From the NCBI GenBank assembly GCA_050260215.1, contig JBLNBU010000015.1, positions 1-20,760 on the forward strand: a stretch of 20,760 nucleotides of DNA. Reading direction: 5' to 3'. Below the pieces are notes generated by a model. It saw only the letters and a list, made by a program, of their open reading frames with translations. It was not told where the DNA came from and ran no database searches. The position numbers were made by a program, and so were the translations under genes. This document shows, piece by piece, positions 6,481 through 13,125 of the stretch. Positions within the stretch are counted from its first letter, which is position 1; each line of letters opens with the position of its first letter. The DNA comes from JBLNBU01 sp050260215 (GTDB taxonomy: Bacteria; Pseudomonadota; Alphaproteobacteria; Rhodospirillales; Magnetospirillaceae).

Positions 6481-7446
6481 ATGACCCGCCCAGTCGTCCG
6501 TCTCGCCATCGCCGCCGCCGCCGTCTTGTGGGCCTCCGCCGCCCCGGCCGCCGGCCTGCCGGCCCAGCTCAAGACCGCCACCATCGTCGAGGGCGACGTG
6601 ATCCGCCTGGGCGACCTGTGGGACAACCTGGGCGAGCGCGCCTCGGTCCCGGTGGCCAGCGCCCCGCAGCCCGGCAAGCGCGTCACCCTGGACGCCCGCT
6701 GGCTGGGCGCGGTGGCCGCCGCCTACGGAGTCGAGTGGCGCCCGGCCGGGGTGTTCGAGCGCACCACGGTCGAGCGCAACGGCCAGACCGTCGACATCGC
6801 CCTGATCGAGACCGAACTGCACGAGGCCCTGGTCGCCGAAGGCGCGCCGGCCCGCAGCCAGATCGACATCGCCGGCCGCAACAGCCTGCAGATGGTCGTC
6901 CCGGCCAACGTGCCGATGACGGTGGCCGTCCGCGACCTGGTGTGGGACCCGCGCATGAGCCGCTTCACCGGCACCGTCGAGGTGCCCGCCGGCTCGCCCG
7001 CCGCCACCCGCGTCAAGGTCACCGGCCGCGTGTGGACCACCACCCGCATCCCCGTGCTGACCCACGCCATGGGCCGCGGCGACGTCATCACCGAGAAGGA
7101 CGTCGAGTGGCAGGAAATGCGCGAGGAGAACGCCCGGCGCGACGTGGTCACCGACGCCCGCCACCTGATCGGGATGGAGCCGCGCTACCAGCTGCGCGCC
7201 GGCACCCCCGTCCGCACCACCGAGGTGGCCAAGCCGGTGGCCGTCGCCCGCAACGGCGTGGTGACCATGATGTACCGCACCAAGTTCATGACGCTCTCGG
7301 CCCAAGGCCGCGCCATCGAGGACGGCAGCACCGGCGACGTCATCCGCGTGACCAACATGCAGACCAAGCAGACGGTCGAGGCGCGCGTCGAGGCCCCCGG
7401 CATGGTCTCGGTGGCGCTGGGCGGCACCCGCCCGCTGGCGAACTAG
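6481..7446 (+). CDS. flgA: Flagellar P-ring assembly chaperone FlgA
   Basis: A 321-residue periplasmic protein that assists FlgI polymerisation into the P ring. A Sec signal peptide covers about residues 1-24 (basic start, Ala-rich core, A-P-A-A-G end). The C-terminal half contains the SAF-like domain: T-R-I-P-V-L-T-H-A-M-G-R-G-D-V-I-T-E-K-D-V near 180-200, R-Y-Q-L-R-A-G-T-P-V-R then a V-A-R-N-G-V-V-T-M strand, and the closing G-D-V-I-R-V-T-N-M-Q-T-K-Q-T-V-E-A-R-V. It is longer than E. coli FlgA (219), as is common in alphaproteobacteria. It starts 10 nt after flgG with GAGG 8 nt upstream. Its substrate FlgI is not in the window. Confidence 0.92.
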   Translation: MTRPVVRLAIAAAAVLWASAAPAAGLPAQLKTATIVEGDVIRLGDLWDNLGERASVPVASAPQPGKRVTLDARWLGAVAAAYGVEWRPAGVFERTTVERNGQTVDIALIETELHEALVAEGAPARSQIDIAGRNSLQMVVPANVPMTVAVRDLVWDPRMSRFTGTVEVPAGSPAATRVKVTGRVWTTTRIPVLTHAMGRGDVITEKDVEWQEMREENARRDVVTDARHLIGMEPRYQLRAGTPVRTTEVAKPVAVARNGVVTMMYRTKFMTLSAQGRAIEDGSTGDVIRVTNMQTKQTVEARVEAPGMVSVALGGTRPLAN

Positions 7447-7468
7447 AAGAAGACGACGGAGAACCGCC

Positions 7469-8233
7469 ATGACCCGGCATCCCTTCGCAACCCTGCTCCG
7501 CTCGGCCACCGTCCTGGTCGCCGTCGGCGCCCTGTCCGCCTGCAACGCGCTGTCGCGCCTGTCGGAAGTGGGCTCGGGGCCGCAGATCTCGAACATCTCC
7601 AACCCCACCCAGAAGCCGGGCTACCAGCCGGTCAGCATGCCCATGCCCCAGCCGGTGGCGCCGCCGCAGAACGCCAACTCGCTGTGGCGGCCGGGCGCGC
7701 GCGCCTTCTTCAAGGACCAGCGGGCCAAGGAAGTGGGCGACATCCTGACCGTCACCGTCAGCATCAGCGACAGCGCGGTGGTCACCAGCAAGCTCGACAA
7801 CAAGCGGGCCAGCAACGAGAACACCGGCAGCGCCTTCAACCTGCTGGGCTACGAGAACAGCCTGAGCAAGATCCTGCCCGACAGCGTCAGCCCCACCAGC
7901 CTGGTCAACGTCACCGGCAACTCGACCGCGTCGAACGCCGGCGACACCGAGCGGACGGAGACGATCAAGACCAACCTGGCCGCGGTCATCACCCAGGTGC
8001 TGCCCAACGGCAACCTGGTGATCTCGGGCCGCCAGGAATTCCGCGTCAACTACGAGATGCGCGAACTGACCGTCCAGGGCATCATCCGGTCGGAAGACAT
8101 CAGCTCGTCGAATACGGTCACCTCGGACAAGATCGCCGAGGCGCGCATCTACTACGGCGGCCGCGGCGTGGTCAGCGACGTCACCCAGCCGCGCTACGGC
8201 CAGCAGATCTTCGACATCATCTTCCCGTTCTGA
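7469..8233 (+). CDS. flgH: Flagellar L-ring lipoprotein FlgH
   Basis: A 254-residue outer-membrane lipoprotein that forms the L ring around the rod. The lipobox is L-S-A-C with the lipidated Cys at residue 25. The mature part has the FlgH features: S-L-W-R-P-G-A-R-A-F-F-K-D-Q-R-A near 70-85, V-G-D-I-L-T-V-T-V-S-I-S-D, L-P-N-G-N-L-V-I-S-G-R-Q-E, and the C-terminal A-R-I-Y-Y-G-G-R-G-V-V-S-D-V-T-Q-P-R-Y-G-Q-Q. CGGAG lies 7 nt before the ATG. It is the last gene of the rightward flagellar operon and is followed by the hairpin at 8246-8270. Confidence 0.96.
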   Translation: MTRHPFATLLRSATVLVAVGALSACNALSRLSEVGSGPQISNISNPTQKPGYQPVSMPMPQPVAPPQNANSLWRPGARAFFKDQRAKEVGDILTVTVSISDSAVVTSKLDNKRASNENTGSAFNLLGYENSLSKILPDSVSPTSLVNVTGNSTASNAGDTERTETIKTNLAAVITQVLPNGNLVISGRQEFRVNYEMRELTVQGIIRSEDISSSNTVTSDKIAEARIYYGGRGVVSDVTQPRYGQQIFDIIFPF

Positions 8234-8245
8234 TCACATGCCCGA

Positions 8246-8270
8246 GCCCCTCTCCCTGCGGGAGAGGGGC
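8246..8270. terminator. Perfect 11-bp hairpin after flgH (terminator or repetitive palindrome)
   Basis: GCCCCTCTCCC and its exact complement GGGAGAGGGGC flank a 3-nt TGC loop, 13 nt after the flgH stop. No T run follows, so it may not terminate by itself. The CCCTCTCCC/GGGAGAGGG sequence resembles the intergenic palindromes scattered through many GC-rich proteobacterial genomes, so it could be a REP-like element that protects the mRNA end. Confidence 0.6.
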
Positions 8271-8314
8271 AAGGCCCTTGAAGCCGGCGAGCGGCCTCGC
8301 GACATCCATGCGCC

Positions 8315-11155
8315 ATGGCCGCCGCCGTCGCCGTCGTGCCGATCCATGCCACTGTCCCCGGCCGGGTCCGGGTGCGGGTGGCCGGCCTGCGCCGCGACCC
8401 GCGCATGGCCGAGCGGCTGGTGCGGCGGCTGGCCGGGGATCGGGTGGTGGTGGCGGTTTCGGCCGATCCGCGCACCGGCAACGCCTTGGTCCACTACGAC
8501 CGCGACCGGCTACTGGCCCAGGTTTTGGAGCGGGTTGCCGCCGCCGCCTCGGGCGCCGAGGTGCCTGCAGCGGTGGGGGTGCCGCCGGCGTGGCACGCCA
8601 TGCCCGCCACCGCCGTGGCCGCGGCGTTCGCCACCGATCCGGGGCGCGGGCTGACCGCCCCCGAAGCCCGCCGCCGCCTGGCCGAGCACGGCCCCAATCG
8701 CCTGCCCATCCCGCGCCGGCGCGGGGTGGCGGCAATTCTTGCCGGGCAGGTGCTGACCCTGCCGGTGGGGCTGCTGGCCGCCTCGGCTTTGGTGTCGCTG
8801 CTGACCGGCGGCGTGCTGGACGCGGTGGCCATCCTGGCGGTGATCGTGCTCAACGGCGCCATCGGCACCGCCACCGAGGTCCGCACCGAGCGCCTGATCG
8901 CCGCCCTGGAACGCGGCCGCCGTCCCACCGCCGCCGTATTGCGCGACGGCCGCACCGCCCTGGTCGAGTCCGAACGGGTGGTGCCCGGCGACGTGCTGGT
9001 GCTGACCCCCGGCGCCACCGTCGCCGCCGACGCCCGCCTGCTGGCCACCGACGGCCTGCTGATGGACGAGTCGGTGCTGACCGGGGAAAGCCTGCCGGTG
9101 CCCAAGCACCCGGCCGGGCAGGCCGCCGCCACCGCCCTGGCCGACCGCCGCGGCATGGTGTGGCGCGGCACCCTGGTCGGCGCCGGCGGCGGCACGGCGG
9201 TGGCGGTGGCCACCGGCCGCGACACCGAGGTCGGGCGCATCCAGGGGCTGGTCGGCGACCTGGCCGCGCCCCACACTCCCTTGCAGCGGCAACTGGACGC
9301 CATGGGCCGCAAGCTGGTGGCGGGCAGCGCCGGGCTGTGCCTGGGGGTGCTGGCCCTTGGGCTGCTGCGTGGGGCGCCGCTGGCCCGCCTGCTGCGCAGC
9401 GTCACCGCTCTGGGCGTCGCCGCCCTGCCCGAAGGACTGCCCACCGTGGCCACCACCGCCCTGGCCCTGGCGGTGCGCGACCTGCGCCGCCACGGGGTGC
9501 TGGTGCGCCGGCTCGAGGTGGTGGAATCCATGGGGTCCACCTCGACCGTGTTCTTCGACAAGACCGGTACACTGACCCTGAACCGCATGTCGGTGGCCGA
9601 GGTTGCCGCCGAGGGGGCCGGCGCCGCCCTGCGATTGTGGCAGGTCGCTGTGCTGTGCAGCGACGCCGCCATGGGCGAGGGCGGCCGCATCGAGGGCTCG
9701 TCCACCGAGGCGGCACTGCTGCGGGCCGCCGTCGACGCCGGCATCGACGCGAGCGCCCTGCGTGCCGCCCGCCCCCGCCTGTCCGAGCGCATGCGCGACG
9801 ACCGCCGCCAGTCCATGGCCACCCTGCACGACCTGGGCGGCCACCGCCGCATGGTGGCGGTCAAGGGCAGCCCGCCCGAGGTGCTGGACGGCTGCGCCCG
9901 CCGCTGGGACGGCGGCCCCGTCGCCCTGTCGCGGAGCGAGCGCGCCGCCATTGCGCAGGCCAACGAGGTCCTGGCCGAGCGCGGCCTGCGGGTGCTGGGC
10001 TTCGCCATGGGCGAAGGGGTGGCCGGCGAGGACATCGAGGCGGCCGGCGGCCTGACCTGGTTGGGTCTGGCCGCCCTGGCCGACCCGCCGCGCCCCGGCG
10101 CCGAGGAGTTCATCGCCAGCCTGCACCGCGCCGGCATCGACACGGTGATGCTGACCGGCGACCAGGCTGCCACCGCCCGGGCCATCGCCGACCGCATGGG
10201 CCTGGATACGGTGTTCGCCCGCATCCTGCCCGGCGACAAGCTGCGGCTGGTGCAGGCGCGCCGTGCGGGCGGCCGGGTAGTGGCCATGGTCGGCGACGGG
10301 GTCAACGACGCCCCGGCGCTGAAGGCGGCCGACATCGGCATAACCCTGGGCCGCCACGGGGCCGAGGCCGCCCGCGACCTGTCCGACATCGTGCTCGAGA
10401 ACGACGAGTTGGCCGGGCTGATGCGGGCCATCGAGCGCGGGCGGGCCACCCACGACAACATCCGCCGCGCCGTGCGCTTCCTGCTGTCGACCAACCTGGC
10501 CGAGATCATCGTCACCGCCGGGGCTACGGGCTTCGGGCTGGGCGGGGGGCTCGAACCCATGCACCTGTTGTGGATCAACCTGGTCACCGACGTGCTGCCG
10601 GGCCTGGCCTTGTCCCAGGAACCGCCCGAGGCCGGCGTCGACCGCCAGCCGCCGCGGGACCCCGCCGCGCCGCTGATCGGGCGCCAAGACGTCCCCGGGC
10701 TGGCCGGCGAGGCCGCCGCCCTGGCCGCCGCGGTGCTGGCCGCCCACGGCCTGGCCGGCGACGCCGGGCGGGCCGGAACGCTGTCGACCACGGCGATGGT
10801 GGTGGGCCAGATGCTCTATGCCGAGGCGTGCCGAGGCCCCGCGCCGGCCGGTCCCAATCCGTGGCTGCGCCTTGCCGTGGCCGGCACGCTGGCCGTGCAC
10901 GGGCTGGCGCTGGGATGGGCGCCGCTGCGCCGCCTGCTGCGTTTTGCCCCCCTGACGGCGGCGGAGCTGGCCACCGCGGCGGCTGCCGGCGCCGCCGCAC
11001 GGGCGGCCATCGGCCTCGGCCGCGCCGCGGCTCAGACCAGGACGGCGACCAGGGCCAGGGCCGAGCGCTCGACCAGGCGGTCGATGGCGAACTCGACCGC
11101 TGCCGTTCCCAGCCGGTCGAGCCCCGCCGGGGCCGGCGACCGGGCACCGTCGTAG
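8315..11155 (+). CDS. P2-type cation-transporting ATPase with HMA_2-like N-terminal domain
   Basis: A 946-residue pump. Residues about 8-65 form an HMA_2-like domain (H-A-T-V-P-G-R-V-R-V-R-V at 11-22) with no C-x-x-C. The P-type core follows: TGES at 256-259, P-E-G-L-P at 372-376 in M4, phosphorylated D415 in DKTGTLT, K517-G-S-P in the nucleotide domain, and G-D-G-V-N-D-A-P at 660-667. About ten membrane helices are visible. Ca2+-ATPase ligand positions are largely kept: E373 in M4, N727 and E730 in M5, N755, T758 and D759 in M6. The M8 acid (SERCA E908) is Gln (Q832). Transport of Ca2+ or a similar divalent cation is inferred; the P1B C-P-C motif is absent. Mycobacterial CtpI/CtpE-like pumps are possible relatives. 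The last 41 codons overlap the opposite gene and do not look like normal ATPase sequence. The start is uncertain because no clear ribosome site is present. Confidence 0.88.
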   Translation: MAAAVAVVPIHATVPGRVRVRVAGLRRDPRMAERLVRRLAGDRVVVAVSADPRTGNALVHYDRDRLLAQVLERVAAAASGAEVPAAVGVPPAWHAMPATAVAAAFATDPGRGLTAPEARRRLAEHGPNRLPIPRRRGVAAILAGQVLTLPVGLLAASALVSLLTGGVLDAVAILAVIVLNGAIGTATEVRTERLIAALERGRRPTAAVLRDGRTALVESERVVPGDVLVLTPGATVAADARLLATDGLLMDESVLTGESLPVPKHPAGQAAATALADRRGMVWRGTLVGAGGGTAVAVATGRDTEVGRIQGLVGDLAAPHTPLQRQLDAMGRKLVAGSAGLCLGVLALGLLRGAPLARLLRSVTALGVAALPEGLPTVATTALALAVRDLRRHGVLVRRLEVVESMGSTSTVFFDKTGTLTLNRMSVAEVAAEGAGAALRLWQVAVLCSDAAMGEGGRIEGSSTEAALLRAAVDAGIDASALRAARPRLSERMRDDRRQSMATLHDLGGHRRMVAVKGSPPEVLDGCARRWDGGPVALSRSERAAIAQANEVLAERGLRVLGFAMGEGVAGEDIEAAGGLTWLGLAALADPPRPGAEEFIASLHRAGIDTVMLTGDQAATARAIADRMGLDTVFARILPGDKLRLVQARRAGGRVVAMVGDGVNDAPALKAADIGITLGRHGAEAARDLSDIVLENDELAGLMRAIERGRATHDNIRRAVRFLLSTNLAEIIVTAGATGFGLGGGLEPMHLLWINLVTDVLPGLALSQEPPEAGVDRQPPRDPAAPLIGRQDVPGLAGEAAALAAAVLAAHGLAGDAGRAGTLSTTAMVVGQMLYAEACRGPAPAGPNPWLRLAVAGTLAVHGLALGWAPLRRLLRFAPLTAAELATAAAAGAAARAAIGLGRAAAQTRTATRARAERSTRRSMANSTAAVPSRSSPAGAGDRAPS

Positions 11156-11373
11156 CCCATTTCGGCCAGCGCCAGCAGCAGCAGCACCGCGCTGCTCGAG
11201 GCCGGATCATAGATCAGCAGCAGGCTGCCGGTGACCGGGTTGGGCTCGGCTCCGGTGACGCCGTGGCGTGCCCGCATCGCCGCCGCCAGGGCATCCAGCC
11301 CCGGGCGATCGCCCTTGAGCGCGCCGACGCGGACGCGAAGGCGGCCGGGAACATGGTGGAGGATCTCAGTCAT
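11032..11373 (-). CDS. Small HMA_2-like domain protein
   Basis: A 113-residue protein. Its first 60 residues repeat the module found at the ATPase N-terminus: H-H-V-P-G-R-L-R-V-R-V at 6-16, then N-P-V-T-G-S-L-L-L-I-Y-D, the last strand of a ferredoxin-like fold. There is no Cys-x-x-Cys, so classical soft-metal binding is unlikely; the conserved His and Arg may act instead. The rest is helical with moderately hydrophobic stretches (A-V-L-L-L-L-A-L-A-E-M-G-Y near 62-74 and a valine-rich C-terminus) that could touch a membrane. AAGGAA lies 7 nt upstream of the ATG. It is divergent from the DUF5132 operon and convergent with the ATPase, overlapping its end by 124 bp. Confidence 0.72.
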   Translation of the reverse strand: MTEILHHVPGRLRVRVGALKGDRPGLDALAAAMRARHGVTGAEPNPVTGSLLLIYDPASSSAVLLLLALAEMGYDGARSPAPAGLDRLGTAAVEFAIDRLVERSALALVAVLV

Positions 11374-11607
11374 GGGCGGCTTCCTTGGCTGGGCCTGTGA
11401 TAGCAGGGTCTGTCCGCCACGTGTGTTAAGTGACCATGACGAAATTGCGGCACCGTCGGGGCGCCCCCCGTAAGCGCTCTCGCCCTACACGCACGCTCCC
11501 CCCGGTCCGGCCCGCGCCGGGCGCATGATGGCCGGGCCCCTATTCCCTTTTCCGTACCCTGTCACGGGAACGGCGGGAGACGGCCGGGGCAACCATGTGT
11601 CAGGAAC

Positions 11608-11612
11608 GGAGG
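11608..11612 (+). promoter_or_regulatory. Ribosome binding site choosing the GTG start of the DUF5132 gene
   Basis: GGAGG with 6-nt spacing to GTG 11619. It lies downstream of the alternative ATG 11595, so it can serve only the GTG. Confidence 0.65.
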
Positions 11613-11618
11613 TCCAAG

Positions 11619-11903
11619 GTGAACAGGGATCTGGTCAAGGGCCTTGCCATCGGCGTCGGGGTCGGCCTGGTGGCCCCCATGGTGTTTCCCAGCGTGGCCC
11701 GGGCCATGCGGCCGACCATGGGTGCGGCCATCCGCGCCGGCGTCTCCGCCTGGGAACGCGGCCGCGAGCAGTTGGCCGAGTGGGGCGAGATGGCCGAGGA
11801 CATGATCGCCGAGGCGCGCGCCGCCGGCCAGGCGGGCGAGCCGCCCATGCCCGCCGCCGCCACCCAGCCGCCCGGCGGCAACGGAGGCGTGCATGGAGGG
11901 TGA
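11619..11903 (+). CDS. DUF5132-family small membrane-associated protein
   Basis: A 94-residue protein. A glycine-rich hydrophobic helix at about residues 5-22 contains G-L-A-I-G (GxxxG) and G-V-G-V-G. It is followed by a basic-amphipathic segment, then W-E-R-G-R-E-Q-L-A-E-W-G-E-M-A-E-D-M-I-A-E-A-R-A, and a Pro/Gly-rich tail. This matches my recollection of DUF5132, a family of unknown function often next to HMA_2 proteins and P-type ATPases. I chose GTG 11619 because GGAGG (11608-11612) lies 6 nt upstream; the in-frame ATG at 11595 has no comparable site and would add 8 polar residues. It overlaps the next gene by 11 nt, so the two are translationally coupled. Confidence 0.72.
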   Translation: MNRDLVKGLAIGVGVGLVAPMVFPSVARAMRPTMGAAIRAGVSAWERGREQLAEWGEMAEDMIAEARAAGQAGEPPMPAAATQPPGGNGGVHGG

Positions 11904-12396
11904 ACGCCATCCCCATCCGACACTTCACCGCGCCCATGTCCGCCACGCCATGCCCGGCCGGGTGCGCCTGTCGCTGCCGGCCGCCCGCGGGCGTCCGCAC
12001 CGGCTGGACCAGGTGCGCCGCCAGCTGTCCGACATGGAAGGCGTCGACGAGGTCCGCGTCAACCCCGACACCGGCAGCGTCCTGGTCCTGGGGCGGGGTG
12101 CCCGCCTTGAGCGGTTGAAGCAGTTCGCCGTCCGCGAAGGCCTGTTCGAGATCGAGCAGCTGGCGCCCGAGCTGAAACCCGTGGTCGACGTGCTGTCCGG
12201 CCACGTCAAGGAGCTGGACGACGGCCTGCGCCGCGCCACCGGCGGGCGGCTCGACTTGGCCGGCGCCGCCATCCTGGCCCTGGCCGGGGTCGCCCTGGTC
12301 CAGGTGGTGCGCGGCGAAATCGCCGCCCCGGCCATGACCCTGCTGTGGTACGCCGCCGGCACCGCCATGATGGCCCGTTCCGCCCGCCCGTCCTGA
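11893..12396 (+). CDS. HMA_2-like domain protein with two C-terminal membrane helices
   Basis: A 167-residue protein. A histidine-rich start (H at residues 6, 8, 12, 15 and 18) leads into the HMA_2-like module: H-A-M-P-G-R-V-R-L at 18-26, then V-R-V-N-P-D-T-G-S-V-L-V-L. A charged helix region covers about 75-115. Two hydrophobic segments (about 117-138, A-G-A-A-I-L-A-L-A-G-V-A-L-V; about 143-162, M-T-L-L-W-Y-A-A-G-T-A-M-M) predict a membrane hairpin that places the HMA-like domain in the cytoplasm. No C-x-x-C is present. The ATG lies inside the DUF5132 gene with GGAGG 5 nt upstream. Metal handling is inferred from the domain and the ATPase neighbour only. Confidence 0.72.
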   Translation: MEGERHPHPTLHRAHVRHAMPGRVRLSLPAARGRPHRLDQVRRQLSDMEGVDEVRVNPDTGSVLVLGRGARLERLKQFAVREGLFEIEQLAPELKPVVDVLSGHVKELDDGLRRATGGRLDLAGAAILALAGVALVQVVRGEIAAPAMTLLWYAAGTAMMARSARPS

Positions 12397-12403
12397 ACCC
12401 GTC

Positions 12404-12413
12404 CTTTATAAAG
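12404..12413. repeat. AT-rich 10-bp palindrome in an operon gap
   Basis: CTTTATAAAG is a perfect palindrome in a GC-rich setting, in the 30-nt gap before the 105-residue protein gene and just upstream of its GAGGAGG ribosome site. It could be an operator, part of a promoter or an unstructured ribosome landing site. Nothing further supports any of these. Confidence 0.4.
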
Positions 12414-12426
12414 AGGAGGTCTGGCC

Positions 12427-12744
12427 ATGGCCGAGTACGACTACCGCTCCGACAAGCCCGGTGAACGCCGCGACTACGACCAGGAGGCCGCCGATCGCGT
12501 CAACCGCACCGCCAGCGCCATGCGCGAAGGCATGGTCGGCGGCGTCCACGGCGTGCAGCAGGTGGCCGAGGAAAGCGTCCACATGCTGCGCGACGTCGCC
12601 TCCGACGCGGTGCGCAGCGCCGGCCAGATCGGCTTCGTCGCCATCGACACCGCTCGCGGCCTGCTGATCGGGGCCGCCGACGGCCTGCGCGAGGTCGCCG
12701 CCCACCTGATGCGGCGCGAACCGCCGCCGGAACGACGCCCGTAA
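12427..12744 (+). CDS. Small helical protein of unknown function
   Basis: A 105-residue protein that I do not recognise. The N-terminus is strongly charged and Asp/Arg/Tyr-rich (about 1-25). The remainder looks like long amphipathic helices with small residues (about 27-60, and G-Q-I-G-F-V-A-I-D-T-A-R-G-L-L-I-G-A-A-D-G-L near 67-88), ending in a basic Pro-rich tail. No Cys or catalytic motif is present, and hydrophobicity is too low for a clear membrane span. The shape recalls phasin-like or surface-coating proteins, but that is only an impression. GAGGAGG lies 7 nt before the ATG. It is the last gene of the DUF5132/HMA_2 operon, followed by the hairpins at 12748-12819. Confidence 0.7.
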   Translation: MAEYDYRSDKPGERRDYDQEAADRVNRTASAMREGMVGGVHGVQQVAEESVHMLRDVASDAVRSAGQIGFVAIDTARGLLIGAADGLREVAAHLMRREPPPERRP

Positions 12745-12747
12745 GGT

Positions 12748-12819
12748 TCCCACCCGAGGCCGACGGTCGCACATGGAAAAAAGGTGGGAGGGCGGCGCCC
12801 GAAAGACATAGCGCCGCCC
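12748..12819 (+). terminator. Hairpin pair ending the DUF5132/HMA_2 operon
   Basis: The stronger element is GGGCGGCGC (12790-12798) with its exact complement GCGCCGCCC (12811-12819) around a 12-nt loop, followed by TTGCCTT. Upstream, TCCCACC (12748-12754) pairs with GGTGGGA (12783-12789) around a 28-nt loop. Position and shape fit an intrinsic terminator with a poor T tract. Confidence 0.55.
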
Positions 12820-12848
12820 TTGCCTTCCCCCTGCGGGGTCCGTACACT
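12820..12848 (+). promoter_or_regulatory. Probable sigma-70 promoter of xseB-ispA-dxs
   Basis: TTGCCT (12820-12825) and TACACT (12843-12848) are separated by 17 bases, the ideal spacing, with four of six matches in each box. The expected start near 12855 lies only about 8 nt before ATG 12863, which favours ATG 12878 as the xseB start. It directly follows the terminator hairpin of the previous operon. Confidence 0.5.
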
Positions 12849-12877
12849 CCGCTTTTTCCGCTATGCAGCGTAAACCG

Positions 12878-13123
12878 ATGGCCGACCTTCCGCCCGACAT
12901 CGCCGCCCTTAGCTTCGAGGACGCCCTCGCGGAGCTGGACCGCATCGTGCGCCAGCTCGAGGACGGCCGCGGCAGGCTGGACGACGCCATCGCCGCCTAT
13001 GAACGCGGCGCACTGCTGAAGCGGCACTGCGAAGCCAAGCTCAAGGAGGCGCAGGCCAAGGTCGACCGCATCGTGCTCGGCCCCGACGGCAGCGTCTCCA
13101 GCGAACCCGCCAACATCGAGTGA
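12878..13123 (+). CDS. xseB: Exodeoxyribonuclease VII small subunit
   Basis: An 81-residue helical protein that joins XseA to form exonuclease VII, which degrades single-stranded DNA. The family core is L-S-F-E-D-A-L-A-E-L-D-R-I-V-R-Q-L-E (about 11-28), then A-I-A-A-Y-E-R-G-A-L-L-K-R-H-C-E-A-K-L-K-E-A-Q. An in-frame ATG at 12863 would add 5 residues but lies too close to the predicted transcript start. No clear ribosome site is seen for either. The stop lies 2 nt before ispA ATG. The order xseB-ispA-dxs is common in proteobacteria; xseA is not in the window. Confidence 0.93.
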   Translation: MADLPPDIAALSFEDALAELDRIVRQLEDGRGRLDDAIAAYERGALLKRHCEAKLKEAQAKVDRIVLGPDGSVSSEPANIE

Positions 13124-13125
13124 CC

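Noticed and set aside
4935..6686. Long minus-strand frame opposite flgF and flgG
   Set aside because: Val/Leu/His/Gly-rich shadow without domain features; the plus strand encodes canonical rod proteins.
8494..10900. Long minus-strand frames opposite the ATPase
   Set aside because: They are low-complexity, have no motifs, and mirror the high G/C third positions of the ATPase gene.
7684..11400. Very long plus-strand frame through flgH and the ATPase
   Set aside because: The product is Arg/Gly/Pro-rich and featureless; the overlapping frames carry clear FlgH and P-type ATPase motifs.
8315..12744. Identification of the accessory locus as a ferrosome (fez) cluster
   Set aside because: The ATPase has P2-type features (PEGLP, KGSP, ten helices, Ca2+-ATPase M5/M6 ligands) and not the P1B architecture of FezB, so only a loose analogy remains.
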